This document shows, piece after piece, positions 8,987 to 16,700 of a stretch of 64,000 nucleotides of DNA. Positions within the stretch are counted from its first letter, which is position 1, and each line of letters begins with the position of its first letter. The position numbers were made by a program, and so were the translations under genes. The stretch is from an uncultured Clostridiaceae bacterium (GTDB taxonomy: Bacteria > Bacillota > Clostridia > TANB77 > CAG-508), in contig CANSJQ010000001.1 in NCBI GenBank assembly GCA_947647275.1, positions 124,001 through 188,000 on the forward strand. The letters run 5' to 3'. A model generated the notes under the pieces. It was not told the origin of the DNA, made no database searches, and saw only the letters and a program-made list of their open reading frames with translations.

Positions 8987-9862
8987 ATGAAAATCGTAAT
9001 AACAGGAGCAAATGGAATGCTTGCAAAATCAGTAATAAAAAGGTTTGAAAAAGAAGAGTTGATTTTAACAGATGTTAAAGAGCTAGACATTACAGACTTA
9101 GAGGCAGTACAAACATTTATTAGAAATAATAAACCAGATGTAATCATCAACTGTGCTGCATACACAGCAGTAGATAAAGCAGAAGAAGCTTTAGAAATTG
9201 CAAGAAAAATAAATGCAGATGGACCTAAGAACTTAGCTATTGCAGCTAAAAATAATAACTGTATACTTGTACACATTAGTACAGACTATGTGTTTGGTGG
9301 TAACTTACCGCTAAATGAAGTATATAGTGAAGATGACCCAAAAGCTCCTGAAACAGTATATGGAGTTACAAAATTAGAAGGTGAAAAAAACATAGAAGAA
9401 AATATGAAAAAATATTACATCTTTAGAACAGCATGGCTTTATGGAGATGGAAACAACTTTGTAAGAACTATGTCAAAAGTAGCTTTAGAAAAAAAGGATC
9501 TTCCAAAAGAAGAAAGATTTGTAACAGTAGTGGCAGACCAACATGGAAGCCCAACATATGCAGTAGACTTAGCCGAGTATATTTATGAAGCTTTAGAAAA
9601 AGAAATACCATATGGAATATATCATGCAACAAATGGAGGATTTGCAACATGGTATCAATTCACTAAAGAAATATATAAAATGCTTGGTATAAATTGTGAA
9701 GTAAGACCTGTAACAACTAAAGAATTTCCAAGGCCTGCCAAAAGGCCAACAAATTCTAGGCTAAGCACCAAAAAGCTTGAAATAACAGGAATAAATATTC
9801 CTAAATGGAAAGATGCCCTCCAAAGATATCTTGAATCAGATATCTTTGGAGTACAATTATAA
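8987..9862 (+). CDS. rfbD: dTDP-4-dehydrorhamnose reductase
   Basis: A 291-residue short-chain dehydrogenase of the RfbD/RmlD family, which makes dTDP-L-rhamnose from dTDP-4-keto-L-rhamnose with NAD(P)H. The Rossmann motif is TGANGMLAKSV near the N-terminus, followed by NCAAYTAVDKAEE, ISTDYVFGG and the YGVTKLEGE active site (YxxxK). Length is normal. GAGGT precedes the ATG 14 bases upstream, which is a weak site. It lies beside rhamnan-type glycosyltransferases, so rhamnose is probably a building block of the surface glycan. rfbA, rfbB and rfbC are not in this window. It has its own promoter and terminator. Confidence 0.93.
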   Translation: MKIVITGANGMLAKSVIKRFEKEELILTDVKELDITDLEAVQTFIRNNKPDVIINCAAYTAVDKAEEALEIARKINADGPKNLAIAAKNNNCILVHISTDYVFGGNLPLNEVYSEDDPKAPETVYGVTKLEGEKNIEENMKKYYIFRTAWLYGDGNNFVRTMSKVALEKKDLPKEERFVTVVADQHGSPTYAVDLAEYIYEALEKEIPYGIYHATNGGFATWYQFTKEIYKMLGINCEVRPVTTKEFPRPAKRPTNSRLSTKKLEITGINIPKWKDALQRYLESDIFGVQL

Positions 9863-9863
9863 T

Positions 9864-9898
9864 AAATAAAGCAGGATAGTTTTCTATCCTGCTTTATT
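9864..9898 (+). terminator. Rho-independent terminator after rfbD
   Basis: AATAAAGCAGGATAG and its mirror CTATCCTGCTTTATT flank a TTTT loop, directly after the rfbD stop codon. Confidence 0.85.
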
Positions 9899-9982
9899 TA
9901 TGTAGAAAAAATATAATATTACTTGTAAAAATAACTTATGGATGATATAGTATGTATAAATAAAGTAAAGGAATGGATAAAA

Positions 9983-11881
9983 ATGGAATTATTTACAATA
10001 TTATTAAGAATTATATTATTATATGTAATTATAGTAAGTGGAAGCGTATTTGTTGCATATAAATCAAATAAAAAAATAGAAAATTGCATGGCAATAAACT
10101 TTGGACTTATAATATTAAGTTTGTATATATTTGGACTATTTGAATGGCTAAAATATGGAGTGTGGATAGTATCTATTTTAAATATAATATCTGGAATATA
10201 TACAATAATCAAAAATTGGAAGAATAGAAAGCAAATAAAAGATAAAATACTAACACCAGGTTTTGCATTTTTCTCAATAATATTTTTTATATTAATAATA
10301 GTTTCATATAATAAAAACTTAGTAGACTATGATCATTATTTTTATAGAAGCTTTAATACAAAAGTTTTATATTATACAGATAGTATGAGTAGGGGATATA
10401 CTGCATTATATCCGCCAGCAATAAATTTATTAGAATATTTTTTCATGAGAATAATAGGCCCATACATACAAGGAATAGAAGCATTTGCAGTACAAATGTT
10501 AGGTTTCTCATTTTTAATACCTATATTTGATAGAAAAACAAAATGTAAGTATATGAATTTAATAGTAACATTAATATTAATTTGTATACCTGCAATATTG
10601 CCAAATTTAATATTTTATGAATCAGCATATCCAGACGCATTATTAGGATTAATAATTGGATATATCATGTATACATTATATATAGAGGAAGATAATAAAT
10701 TTAAAATGTTATCGATTACAATTGCATTAATGTTAATAACTATAACAAAGCCAGCAGGATTTTATATTTCAGCAATTGTAATAGCAATGTATTTACTAAT
10801 AGAACTATTAAACAGTAAATGCAATAAAAAAGAAAATATATTAAAATTTTTAAAGTCAAAACAACTAAAAAATATTATTATATTAGTAATAGCAGTAGTT
10901 AGCATATTTACATCATGGGAAATCTTTACAAAAGTAAATAATAAATATAATATTGGAACAAGAGGAGAAAATGCAACAAGGGTAGATGCGAATCCAATAG
11001 AATTCATATTTAGAAATATTTTAACTACAACATTTGGATATTATGAAGAAAACCATGAAGCAGCAGATTCAAATAATAAATTAATACCAACGATATATTC
11101 TATATATACAACAACAGCACCTGTAAGATTGACAGCATATGGAGTAATAATGGTAATTATACTAGCAGGATTATTAGTGTATAAAAAAGTTGTTATACAA
11201 GAAAACAAAAATAAATTTGCAAATTATATTATTGCATTAACAATAGGTTTAGTAGCATATATAATGTTTTTACAATTATCATATATATTAAAGTTTTCAA
11301 CTGAAGAAATGCTAGGACATAATGGACTTAACAGATATTTGCCAACATTTCTACTTGGAATGATATATTTTATAATAGCAATAACTATAAACAATATGGA
11401 TAAAAAGAATGATAGAAAAATAAATTATATTATATTATTAGTTATAATAATTTCATTTACACATATACAATCAATAGCAAATGTAAGTATAACATCAGGA
11501 ATAAGCAATATAAACTCAATAGAATATTGTAATAATGGTAGAATATCAGCAAGAAAAATAAATGAAAAAATAGAAGATGGAGCAAGAGTAATTACTATAT
11601 CACAGCAAGATAAAACAAATATATTTAATTGGATGATAAAATATTATTTATATCCAGAACACAAAGTAGATGTTTATAATCAAGTAAACGAAAAGCAAAT
11701 AGAATCAATAAAACAAAAAATAACTAAGAGCGAAGAAAACTATTATATATACTTTATAAGCATAGATGAAGAACTAAATGGATTAATAAGTGAACAATTT
11801 AATAATGAAACTAAGCTAGAAGAGGAAACTTTATATAAAATTGAAAATAAATTAGAACTAACAAAAATACCCTTAGACTAA
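9983..11881 (+). CDS. Large polytopic membrane protein, possible GT-C transferase or polymerase
   Basis: A 632-residue protein with about eleven to thirteen hydrophobic segments over residues 1-490 and a hydrophilic C-terminal domain of about 130 residues. An early loop holds DYDHYFYRSFNTKVLYY and YTALYPPAINLLEYF, resembling the first extracellular loop of GT-C glycosyltransferases, where acidic residues bind the lipid-linked donor. I prefer ATG 9983 (AAAGGA upstream) to 9938, which has no binding site. It is monocistronic and ends in a strong terminator. The family is not certain; an O-antigen-polymerase-like role is the alternative. Confidence 0.6.
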   Translation: MELFTILLRIILLYVIIVSGSVFVAYKSNKKIENCMAINFGLIILSLYIFGLFEWLKYGVWIVSILNIISGIYTIIKNWKNRKQIKDKILTPGFAFFSIIFFILIIVSYNKNLVDYDHYFYRSFNTKVLYYTDSMSRGYTALYPPAINLLEYFFMRIIGPYIQGIEAFAVQMLGFSFLIPIFDRKTKCKYMNLIVTLILICIPAILPNLIFYESAYPDALLGLIIGYIMYTLYIEEDNKFKMLSITIALMLITITKPAGFYISAIVIAMYLLIELLNSKCNKKENILKFLKSKQLKNIIILVIAVVSIFTSWEIFTKVNNKYNIGTRGENATRVDANPIEFIFRNILTTTFGYYEENHEAADSNNKLIPTIYSIYTTTAPVRLTAYGVIMVIILAGLLVYKKVVIQENKNKFANYIIALTIGLVAYIMFLQLSYILKFSTEEMLGHNGLNRYLPTFLLGMIYFIIAITINNMDKKNDRKINYIILLVIIISFTHIQSIANVSITSGISNINSIEYCNNGRISARKINEKIEDGARVITISQQDKTNIFNWMIKYYLYPEHKVDVYNQVNEKQIESIKQKITKSEENYYIYFISIDEELNGLISEQFNNETKLEEETLYKIENKLELTKIPLD

Positions 11882-11901
11882 ATATAGTCAAAGGGTATTT
11901 T
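11866..11901 (+). terminator. Terminator after the large membrane protein gene
   Basis: AATACCCTTAGACTA, a four-base loop and TAGTCAAAGGGTATT, followed by TT. The stem begins inside the last codons of the gene and faces the small minus-strand gene on the other side. Confidence 0.8.
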
Positions 11902-11902
11902 C

Positions 11903-12091
11903 TTAAATACAAATATCAATGTGACCTGCAAAATTTGCTTTAGTTCCCGCACCACTGTTAAACCTCTTCCCAGTGTGGACAGCGCTGGTAGCTTCCACTT
12001 TTCTTGTTTTTGTAGAAAGGTTAACTTGTTGCACATTAGGAATTCTATTCAAATAAGTTGCAGCACAACCATAAAAATTAGTATTAATCAT
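11903..12091 (-). CDS. Small hypothetical protein, 62 residues
   Basis: A minus-strand frame of 62 residues with a strong ribosome binding site (AAGGAGG, 6 bases before the ATG). The sequence is polar and rich in Asn, Thr, Gly and Ala (NVQQVNLSTKTRKVE, FNSGAGTKANFAGH), without a membrane segment or motif that I know. It is less AT-rich than its neighbours and stands alone between plus-strand transcription units. Expression is likely from the binding site, function unknown. Confidence 0.6.
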   Translation of the reverse strand: MINTNFYGCAATYLNRIPNVQQVNLSTKTRKVEATSAVHTGKRFNSGAGTKANFAGHIDICI

Positions 12092-12225
12092 AAGAAACCT
12101 CCTTATGAAATCAAGGTTAACAAGTATCTAAATATATTATAACACAAATGTTCTAAAAATACAAATAAAGCTTGCAATAAAGCTAATAAATATATATAAT
12201 ATAGTAAATAAAAAAGTGTTAAAGT

Positions 12226-12260
12226 AGCCACCTTTTATATTAGCACAAAAGGTTACTCTA
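12226..12260 (+). repeat. Short hairpin element with AGCCACCTT...AAGGTTACTCTA ends
   Basis: AGCCACCTTTT pairs with AAAAGGTTACT around the loop ATATTAGCAC. The same outer sequence (AGCCACCTT at the left, AAGGTTACTCTA at the right) borders a 130-base structured element at 46807-46936. Both lie upstream of plus-strand genes. Confidence 0.5.
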
Positions 12261-12311
12261 TATATAAGGAATATGGCTATTCTGATTTTAACAATAAAAA
12301 GGAGAAAAAAT

Positions 12312-13256
12312 ATGAAAAAAATAAGTATTATAATTCCAGCATATAATGAAGAAGAATCATTACCATTTTTATACGAAAGATTAAATAAGTTAATGAATGA
12401 AATAAATAATTACGAATTTGAAGTACTATTTGTAAATGACGGAAGTAAAGATAGTACAATAAAAATAATAAAAGAATTAAGAGAGAAAGATGAGAGAATT
12501 TGCTATGTAGACTTTTCAAGAAATTTTGGAAAAGAAATAGCAATGCTTGCAGGGTTAGACTATGCAAAAGGAGACGCAGTAATATTTATGGATGCAGACC
12601 TTCAAGATCCACCAGAAGTAGTACCAGAATTAATAAAATACTGGGAGCAAGGTTATGATGATGTATATGCAAGAAGAAAATCAAGAGAAGGAGAAACATG
12701 GCTTAAGAAATTTACATCAAAAATGTATTATAAAGTATTACAAGGCTTAACAAGAATACCAATACAACAAGATACAGGGGACTTTAGACTATTAGATAGA
12801 AGATGTGTAAATGCACTTCGAAAACTAAGAGAATCACAAAGATGTTCAAAAAGTATGTTTAGTTGGATAGGCTATAATAAAAAAGAAGTATTATATGACA
12901 GAGACCCACGAATTGCAGGAAAAACAAAATGGAATTATAGAAGATTAATAGACTTAGCAATAGACGGAATAACATCATTCACAACATCACCACTAAGAGT
13001 ATCAACATATTTAAGCATACCAACATTCATACTATTAGGAGTATATTTCATATATGTAATAGCAAAATGTATAGCACTACAAGTAGCAATTCAAGCCTTC
13101 CAAGCAATAATACTACTAATACTATTCTTCTCAGGAATACAAATAATGCTATTCGGAATAGTAGGAGAATACCTAGGAAGAATATTCAACGAAACCAAAA
13201 ATAGACCACTATACTTCGTAAACGAATACAATGGCGAAAAAGAAACAAACGAGTAA
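12312..13256 (+). CDS. GtrB/ArnC-like polyprenyl-phosphate glycosyltransferase
   Basis: A 314-residue GT2 enzyme with two C-terminal transmembrane helices (about residues 230-252 and 262-287). Motifs are SIIIPAYNEEESL at the start, FVNDGSKDST, FSRNFGKEIAM, the metal site FMDADLQDPPE and DTGDFRLLDRR, a full match to undecaprenyl-phosphate glucosyl- or aminoarabinosyl-transferases. It loads a sugar on undecaprenyl phosphate at the inner face of the membrane, for addition to a surface glycan. ATG 12312 is chosen because AAAGGAG lies 7 bases upstream. The 3' third of the gene uses noticeably more C-ending codons than the surface locus. Confidence 0.9.
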   Translation: MKKISIIIPAYNEEESLPFLYERLNKLMNEINNYEFEVLFVNDGSKDSTIKIIKELREKDERICYVDFSRNFGKEIAMLAGLDYAKGDAVIFMDADLQDPPEVVPELIKYWEQGYDDVYARRKSREGETWLKKFTSKMYYKVLQGLTRIPIQQDTGDFRLLDRRCVNALRKLRESQRCSKSMFSWIGYNKKEVLYDRDPRIAGKTKWNYRRLIDLAIDGITSFTTSPLRVSTYLSIPTFILLGVYFIYVIAKCIALQVAIQAFQAIILLILFFSGIQIMLFGIVGEYLGRIFNETKNRPLYFVNEYNGEKETNE

Positions 13257-13273
13257 CTAGTAGAGCACTAGCT

Positions 13274-13366
13274 ATGGGGACGGTTAGTAATCGGAAACAA
13301 GATGAAGAAAAACCACAAGAAACAAACTAAAATAATTTGGCTAGATCAGGAACTGTCCCCATTGAG
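13274..13366 (+). repeat. GGGGACGGTT...AACTGTCCCC palindromic intergenic repeat
   Basis: CTATGGGGACGGTT at the left and AACTGTCCCCATTG at the right form inverted ends about 90 bases apart. Related GGGGAC/GTCCCC fragments occur at 19433-19470, 34846-34896, 46991-47041 and 52051-52098. Confidence 0.6.
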
Positions 13367-13412
13367 GAAACAAAGAAAAAAATCTAAAAAATATAATAAA
13401 TATAAATAAATG

Positions 13413-13442
13413 ATGTAGGGGCGATTAATAATAGCCCTACAT
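13413..13442 (+). repeat. TGTAGGGGCG-type intergenic palindrome
   Basis: ATGTAGGG and CCCTACAT flank a 14-base loop. It is one of a family of TGTAGGGG elements in the intergenic spaces of this window (14496, 24475, 46756, 55283, 56084, 58195, 58984). Confidence 0.65.
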
Positions 13443-13485
13443 ATCAAATTAGAATTAAAAATAAAGAGATAAAAAGGAAAAAAAC

Positions 13486-14493
13486 ATGGAAGAAAACCAA
13501 AACCTAATATGCCCACAACTAGAAAGTAAACAAGAAGAAAGAATAGAAAACACCCTAAGACCACAGTTGCTAAAAGAATACATAGGACAAGACAAAGTAA
13601 AAGAAAATATGAAAATATACATAGAGGCTGCCAAAAAAAGAGGAGAGCCTCTTGATCACGTTTTACTATATGGACCACCAGGGCTTGGAAAAACAACATT
13701 AGCAGGAATAATATCAAATGAAATGAAATCAAAAATAAAAGTAACTTCAGGTCCAGCAATAGAAAAGCCAGGAGATTTAGCAGCAATATTAACAGCATTA
13801 ACAGAAGGAGACGTACTATTCATAGACGAAATACATAGATTAAGTAAAAGCGTAGAAGAAATACTATACCCAGCATTAGAAGACTACGTATTAGATATAG
13901 TAATAGGTACAGGCCCATCTGCAAAATCAATAAGAATAGACTTGCCAAGATTTACATTAATAGGAGCAACCACAAAAGCAGGTTCACTAACAACGCCACT
14001 TCGTGATAGATTTGGAATAGTAGATAGATTAGAACTATATAGCACAAAAGACTTATCAACAATAGTAAAAAGGTCAGCTAAAATATTAAACATAGAAATA
14101 GACGAAAAATCAAGCATAGAAATAGCAAGGCGTTCAAGAGGGACACCAAGAATAGCAAATAGACTTCTAAAAAGAGTAAGAGATTATGCTTTAGTTTTAG
14201 GTGATGGAAATATAAACTTAGAAATAACAAAACATGCACTAAATAAGCTAGAAATAGATGAACTAGGATTAGACAATATAGACAGAAGAATATTAGAAAC
14301 ACTAATAATAACATATGCAGGTCGCCCAGTAGGACTAGAAACAATAGCAACAACAATAGGAGAAGAAGTAGATACAATAGAAGACGTATACGAGCCATAC
14401 CTAATACAAATAGGCTATATAGCAAGAACTCCAAGAGGAAGAATAGCAACACCACTTGCATATAAACATATAGGAATAGAATACAATGAATAA
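13486..14493 (+). CDS. ruvB: Holliday junction branch migration ATPase RuvB
   Basis: A 335-residue RuvB. It drives branch migration of Holliday junctions with RuvA as hexameric rings. Walker A is [11 protein letters not shown] (about residue 64), Walker B is [10 protein letters not shown], sensor 1 [10 protein letters not shown], arginine finger region PLRDRFGIV, and the C-terminal winged helix ends [15 protein letters not shown]. Length is normal. AAAAGGAAA precedes the ATG. ruvA, normally next to ruvB, is not adjacent here, and TGTAGGGG repeats flank the gene on both sides. Confidence 0.97.
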   Translation: MEENQNLICPQLESKQEERIENTLRPQLLKEYIGQDKVKENMKIYIEAAKKRGEPLDHVLLYGPPGLGKTTLAGIISNEMKSKIKVTSGPAIEKPGDLAAILTALTEGDVLFIDEIHRLSKSVEEILYPALEDYVLDIVIGTGPSAKSIRIDLPRFTLIGATTKAGSLTTPLRDRFGIVDRLELYSTKDLSTIVKRSAKILNIEIDEKSSIEIARRSRGTPRIANRLLKRVRDYALVLGDGNINLEITKHALNKLEIDELGLDNIDRRILETLIITYAGRPVGLETIATTIGEEVDTIEDVYEPYLIQIGYIARTPRGRIATPLAYKHIGIEYNE

Positions 14494-14495
14494 AA

Positions 14496-14550
14496 TTGTA
14501 GGGGGGCGCAACCATCGGCGATCCGAGCTTCCAAGAAAATGGTTAAATAA
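14496..14550 (+). repeat. TGTAGGGG-type intergenic repeat
   Basis: TTGTAGGGGGGCGCAACCAT followed by CGGCGATCCGAGCTTCCAAG. It shares the CATCGGCGA(T/C)CC and TTC-AAGAAA parts with the copy near 46756. Confidence 0.6.
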
Positions 14551-14586
14551 CAAATGTAAACCTTTAGTTTATGAAAGGAGAATAAA

Positions 14587-15144
14587 ATGAAACTATTATT
14601 ACATACATGCTGTGCACCATGTAGTGTGTATTGTATAGATTCCTTAAGGCAAGAGAAAATAGAGCCAACAGTATATTGGTATAACCCTAATATACACCCA
14701 TATATGGAGTATAAAGCAAGAAGAGATACATTAAAAGAATACACAAAAAGTATAGAAGTAAATGCCATATTTGAAGAAGAATATGGATTAGACGAATTTT
14801 GTAAAAATGTAATAAACAGTTTACAAACAAGGTGCATAGATTACTGCTACAAAGTACGTTTAGAACAAACAGCAAAATACGCAAAAGAAAACGGATATGA
14901 CACTATTAGTACAACACTACTAATAAGCCCATACCAAAAGCACGAAGAATTAAAACAACTAGGAGAAAAAATAGCAAAAAAATATGGCTTGCAATTTTTG
15001 TATCGAGACTTTAGAGTAGGTTTCAGAGAAGGACAAGCAAAAGCACGTGAACTAGGCTTATATATGCAAAAATATTGTGGCTGTGTATTTTCAGAAGAGG
15101 ATAGATATAGTAAACAAATTAATAAAGATAAAATACAATGCTAA
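14587..15144 (+). CDS. queH: Epoxyqueuosine reductase QueH
   Basis: A 185-residue QueH (formerly DUF208), the iron-sulfur enzyme that reduces epoxyqueuosine to queuosine in tRNA anticodons; it replaces QueG in many Firmicutes. Signatures are HTCCAPCSVYC at residues 6-16, YNPNIHP, the RC.DYCY stretch in the middle, LLISPYQKHEE, and the C-terminal KYCGCVFSEEDR; the paired cysteines bind the cluster and form the redox pair. The ATG follows AAAGGAG by 6 bases. Length is normal. Confidence 0.93.
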   Translation: MKLLLHTCCAPCSVYCIDSLRQEKIEPTVYWYNPNIHPYMEYKARRDTLKEYTKSIEVNAIFEEEYGLDEFCKNVINSLQTRCIDYCYKVRLEQTAKYAKENGYDTISTTLLISPYQKHEELKQLGEKIAKKYGLQFLYRDFRVGFREGQAKARELGLYMQKYCGCVFSEEDRYSKQINKDKIQC

Positions 15145-15206
15145 GTTTTATATATTTGTAACAAACATATAAAACATTAATATTTAAGTAAAAGGAAAAA
15201 CAAACG

Positions 15207-15515
15207 ATGAAATATATTTATTTAATATCAGCTATTATACTTTTTACATTAAGTATATTAGTAAAAAGATTTGAAGATGGATTAAATAAACAGTGGTTAC
15301 GAAACTTATTAATAAATAGCAAAGATTCTAATATAGATTTATATGATAATACAAAACAAGAAATAGAAGAATATATATTTAATAAAGAAGAAAAATATAT
15401 AATATGTTATAAAAGTGCATATGTAAATAAATATTTTGCATATACAGTAAGTAAATTAGAAAAAGAATTAGAAACAGTAGTATCATGTGGTAAACTAACT
15501 ATATTTTATAAGTAA
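15207..15515 (+). CDS. Small membrane-anchored hypothetical protein
   Basis: A 102-residue protein with one N-terminal membrane segment (residues 3-18) and a charged soluble part. No motif is recognisable. A binding site AAAAGGAAA lies upstream and a clear terminator follows the stop. It may be cotranscribed with queH. Function unknown. Confidence 0.6.
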   Translation: MKYIYLISAIILFTLSILVKRFEDGLNKQWLRNLLINSKDSNIDLYDNTKQEIEEYIFNKEEKYIICYKSAYVNKYFAYTVSKLEKELETVVSCGKLTIFYK

Positions 15516-15545
15516 TATATAACTTATAATACATTGCTATAATAT

Positions 15546-15584
15546 AAAAAGGATCAAAACAAATAAAATGTTTTAATCCTTTTT
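15546..15584 (+). terminator. Terminator after the small membrane protein gene
   Basis: AAAAAGGATCAAAACA and TGTTTTAATCCTTTTT flank an AATAAAA loop. Because of the A and T runs on both sides it could act for both strands. Confidence 0.8.
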
Positions 15585-15666
15585 ATTTATTGTTTTTAGA
15601 TTAGAATTCCATGAAATCTTTTAATTTAAAATACGAAATACTTAAAAACTAAAATCATTACTACTA

Positions 15667-16506
15667 TTAATTATCTTGAATAATCTCTAATAATTCATCA
15701 GTATTCTTACAATTGTCTTGAAATATAAAAGTATCAAAAAAACGATCAATTGAACTAAGAAGTTCATTTTCACTATTAAAAAATGCTGGAAGATTTGAAA
15801 TGGAACAACTACAACGTTTAAAATTATGCTTTAAATTACCATATATTTTTCTTAAAGAATCATACAAAATGATAGGTTCCAAAGATTTAGCATCGATAAG
15901 TAATTGGAAATAATGTTTTTGAAGTTTGGAAAAGAGCATATAATCTATTCTTAAATAAGTAGGGTAGCAAGAACCATCTATATATATAGGAAGAATTTTC
16001 CTAGATTTAGCAAATTCAGAGTCTGATATTTTTATATTTGAAGAGACTAAATAATTAATATTAGTATCAATTTGCTCATTTTTACTTATAGAATACATGA
16101 ATGTCTCAAAAGAATAGGTATTATATACAAAAATATCTTCAGATAAAAAGAAGTTATTTAAACAACCTTCAGTATTAAAACGATGTAAATACTTGATAGT
16201 ATTATCTCTAAAAGATATTCTTCTAAATATATACCCACTATCAATGGTGAAAAGAAAAAATGTGTCATCAGAAATTTGCAATAAAGAATGTAAATGAGTT
16301 GTTCCTAAGTCGATAGTATAATTCTTGTTTTTTTCTATATTTTTAAAACAACAAGTATAAGTATCTACAAATATACCAGCGCCTTCAATGTAATTAGTCT
16401 TTTTACTAATTTTTATTTTCCACTGCTTTTTATCATACCGCATATCACCATATTTAGTAATGCCAATGTTTCCAAATTCGTTAAATTCAGTGCTTTTATA
16501 ATTCAT
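15667..16506 (-). CDS. Hypothetical protein, 279 residues, with in-frame CGG codon
   Basis: A minus-strand gene starting at ATG 16506 with AAAGGAGGG upstream, so it is very likely translated. The protein is rich in Phe, Tyr, Ser and Ile with short beta-strand-like stretches (TFFLFTIDSGYIFRRISFRD, FVYNTYSFETFMYS), which would suit a beta-propeller or similar all-beta fold. There is no signal peptide and no motif I recognise. Codon 23 (16438-16440 on the plus strand) is CGG in zero frame (GDM-R-YDKK); a +1 shift there would reach a stop within nine codons. It is therefore one of only two genes here in which CGG has to be read in frame. It lies alone between plus-strand genes and may be a recent arrival. 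Confidence 0.7.
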   Translation of the reverse strand: MNYKSTEFNEFGNIGITKYGDMRYDKKQWKIKISKKTNYIEGAGIFVDTYTCCFKNIEKNKNYTIDLGTTHLHSLLQISDDTFFLFTIDSGYIFRRISFRDNTIKYLHRFNTEGCLNNFFLSEDIFVYNTYSFETFMYSISKNEQIDTNINYLVSSNIKISDSEFAKSRKILPIYIDGSCYPTYLRIDYMLFSKLQKHYFQLLIDAKSLEPIILYDSLRKIYGNLKHNFKRCSCSISNLPAFFNSENELLSSIDRFFDTFIFQDNCKNTDELLEIIQDN

Positions 16507-16700
16507 ATAAATTCCCTCCTTTAAGATAATAATTATTAACAAAAAGTTACAAAAAAATATATACAATTATATATTTCTTTTTGTAAAAATGCAAGAGTTT
16601 TAATAAATATTATTATTAGTAGTAGAAATATTTTAATAAGTATGATATAGTCATTAAAGAGTACATAATATAAATAAAAGATAAGAAGAGGAGAAAAATT

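Noticed and set aside
13413..13442. CRISPR repeat
   Set aside because: The TGTAGGGG copies are scattered singly between genes, with no regular spacers and no cas genes in the window.
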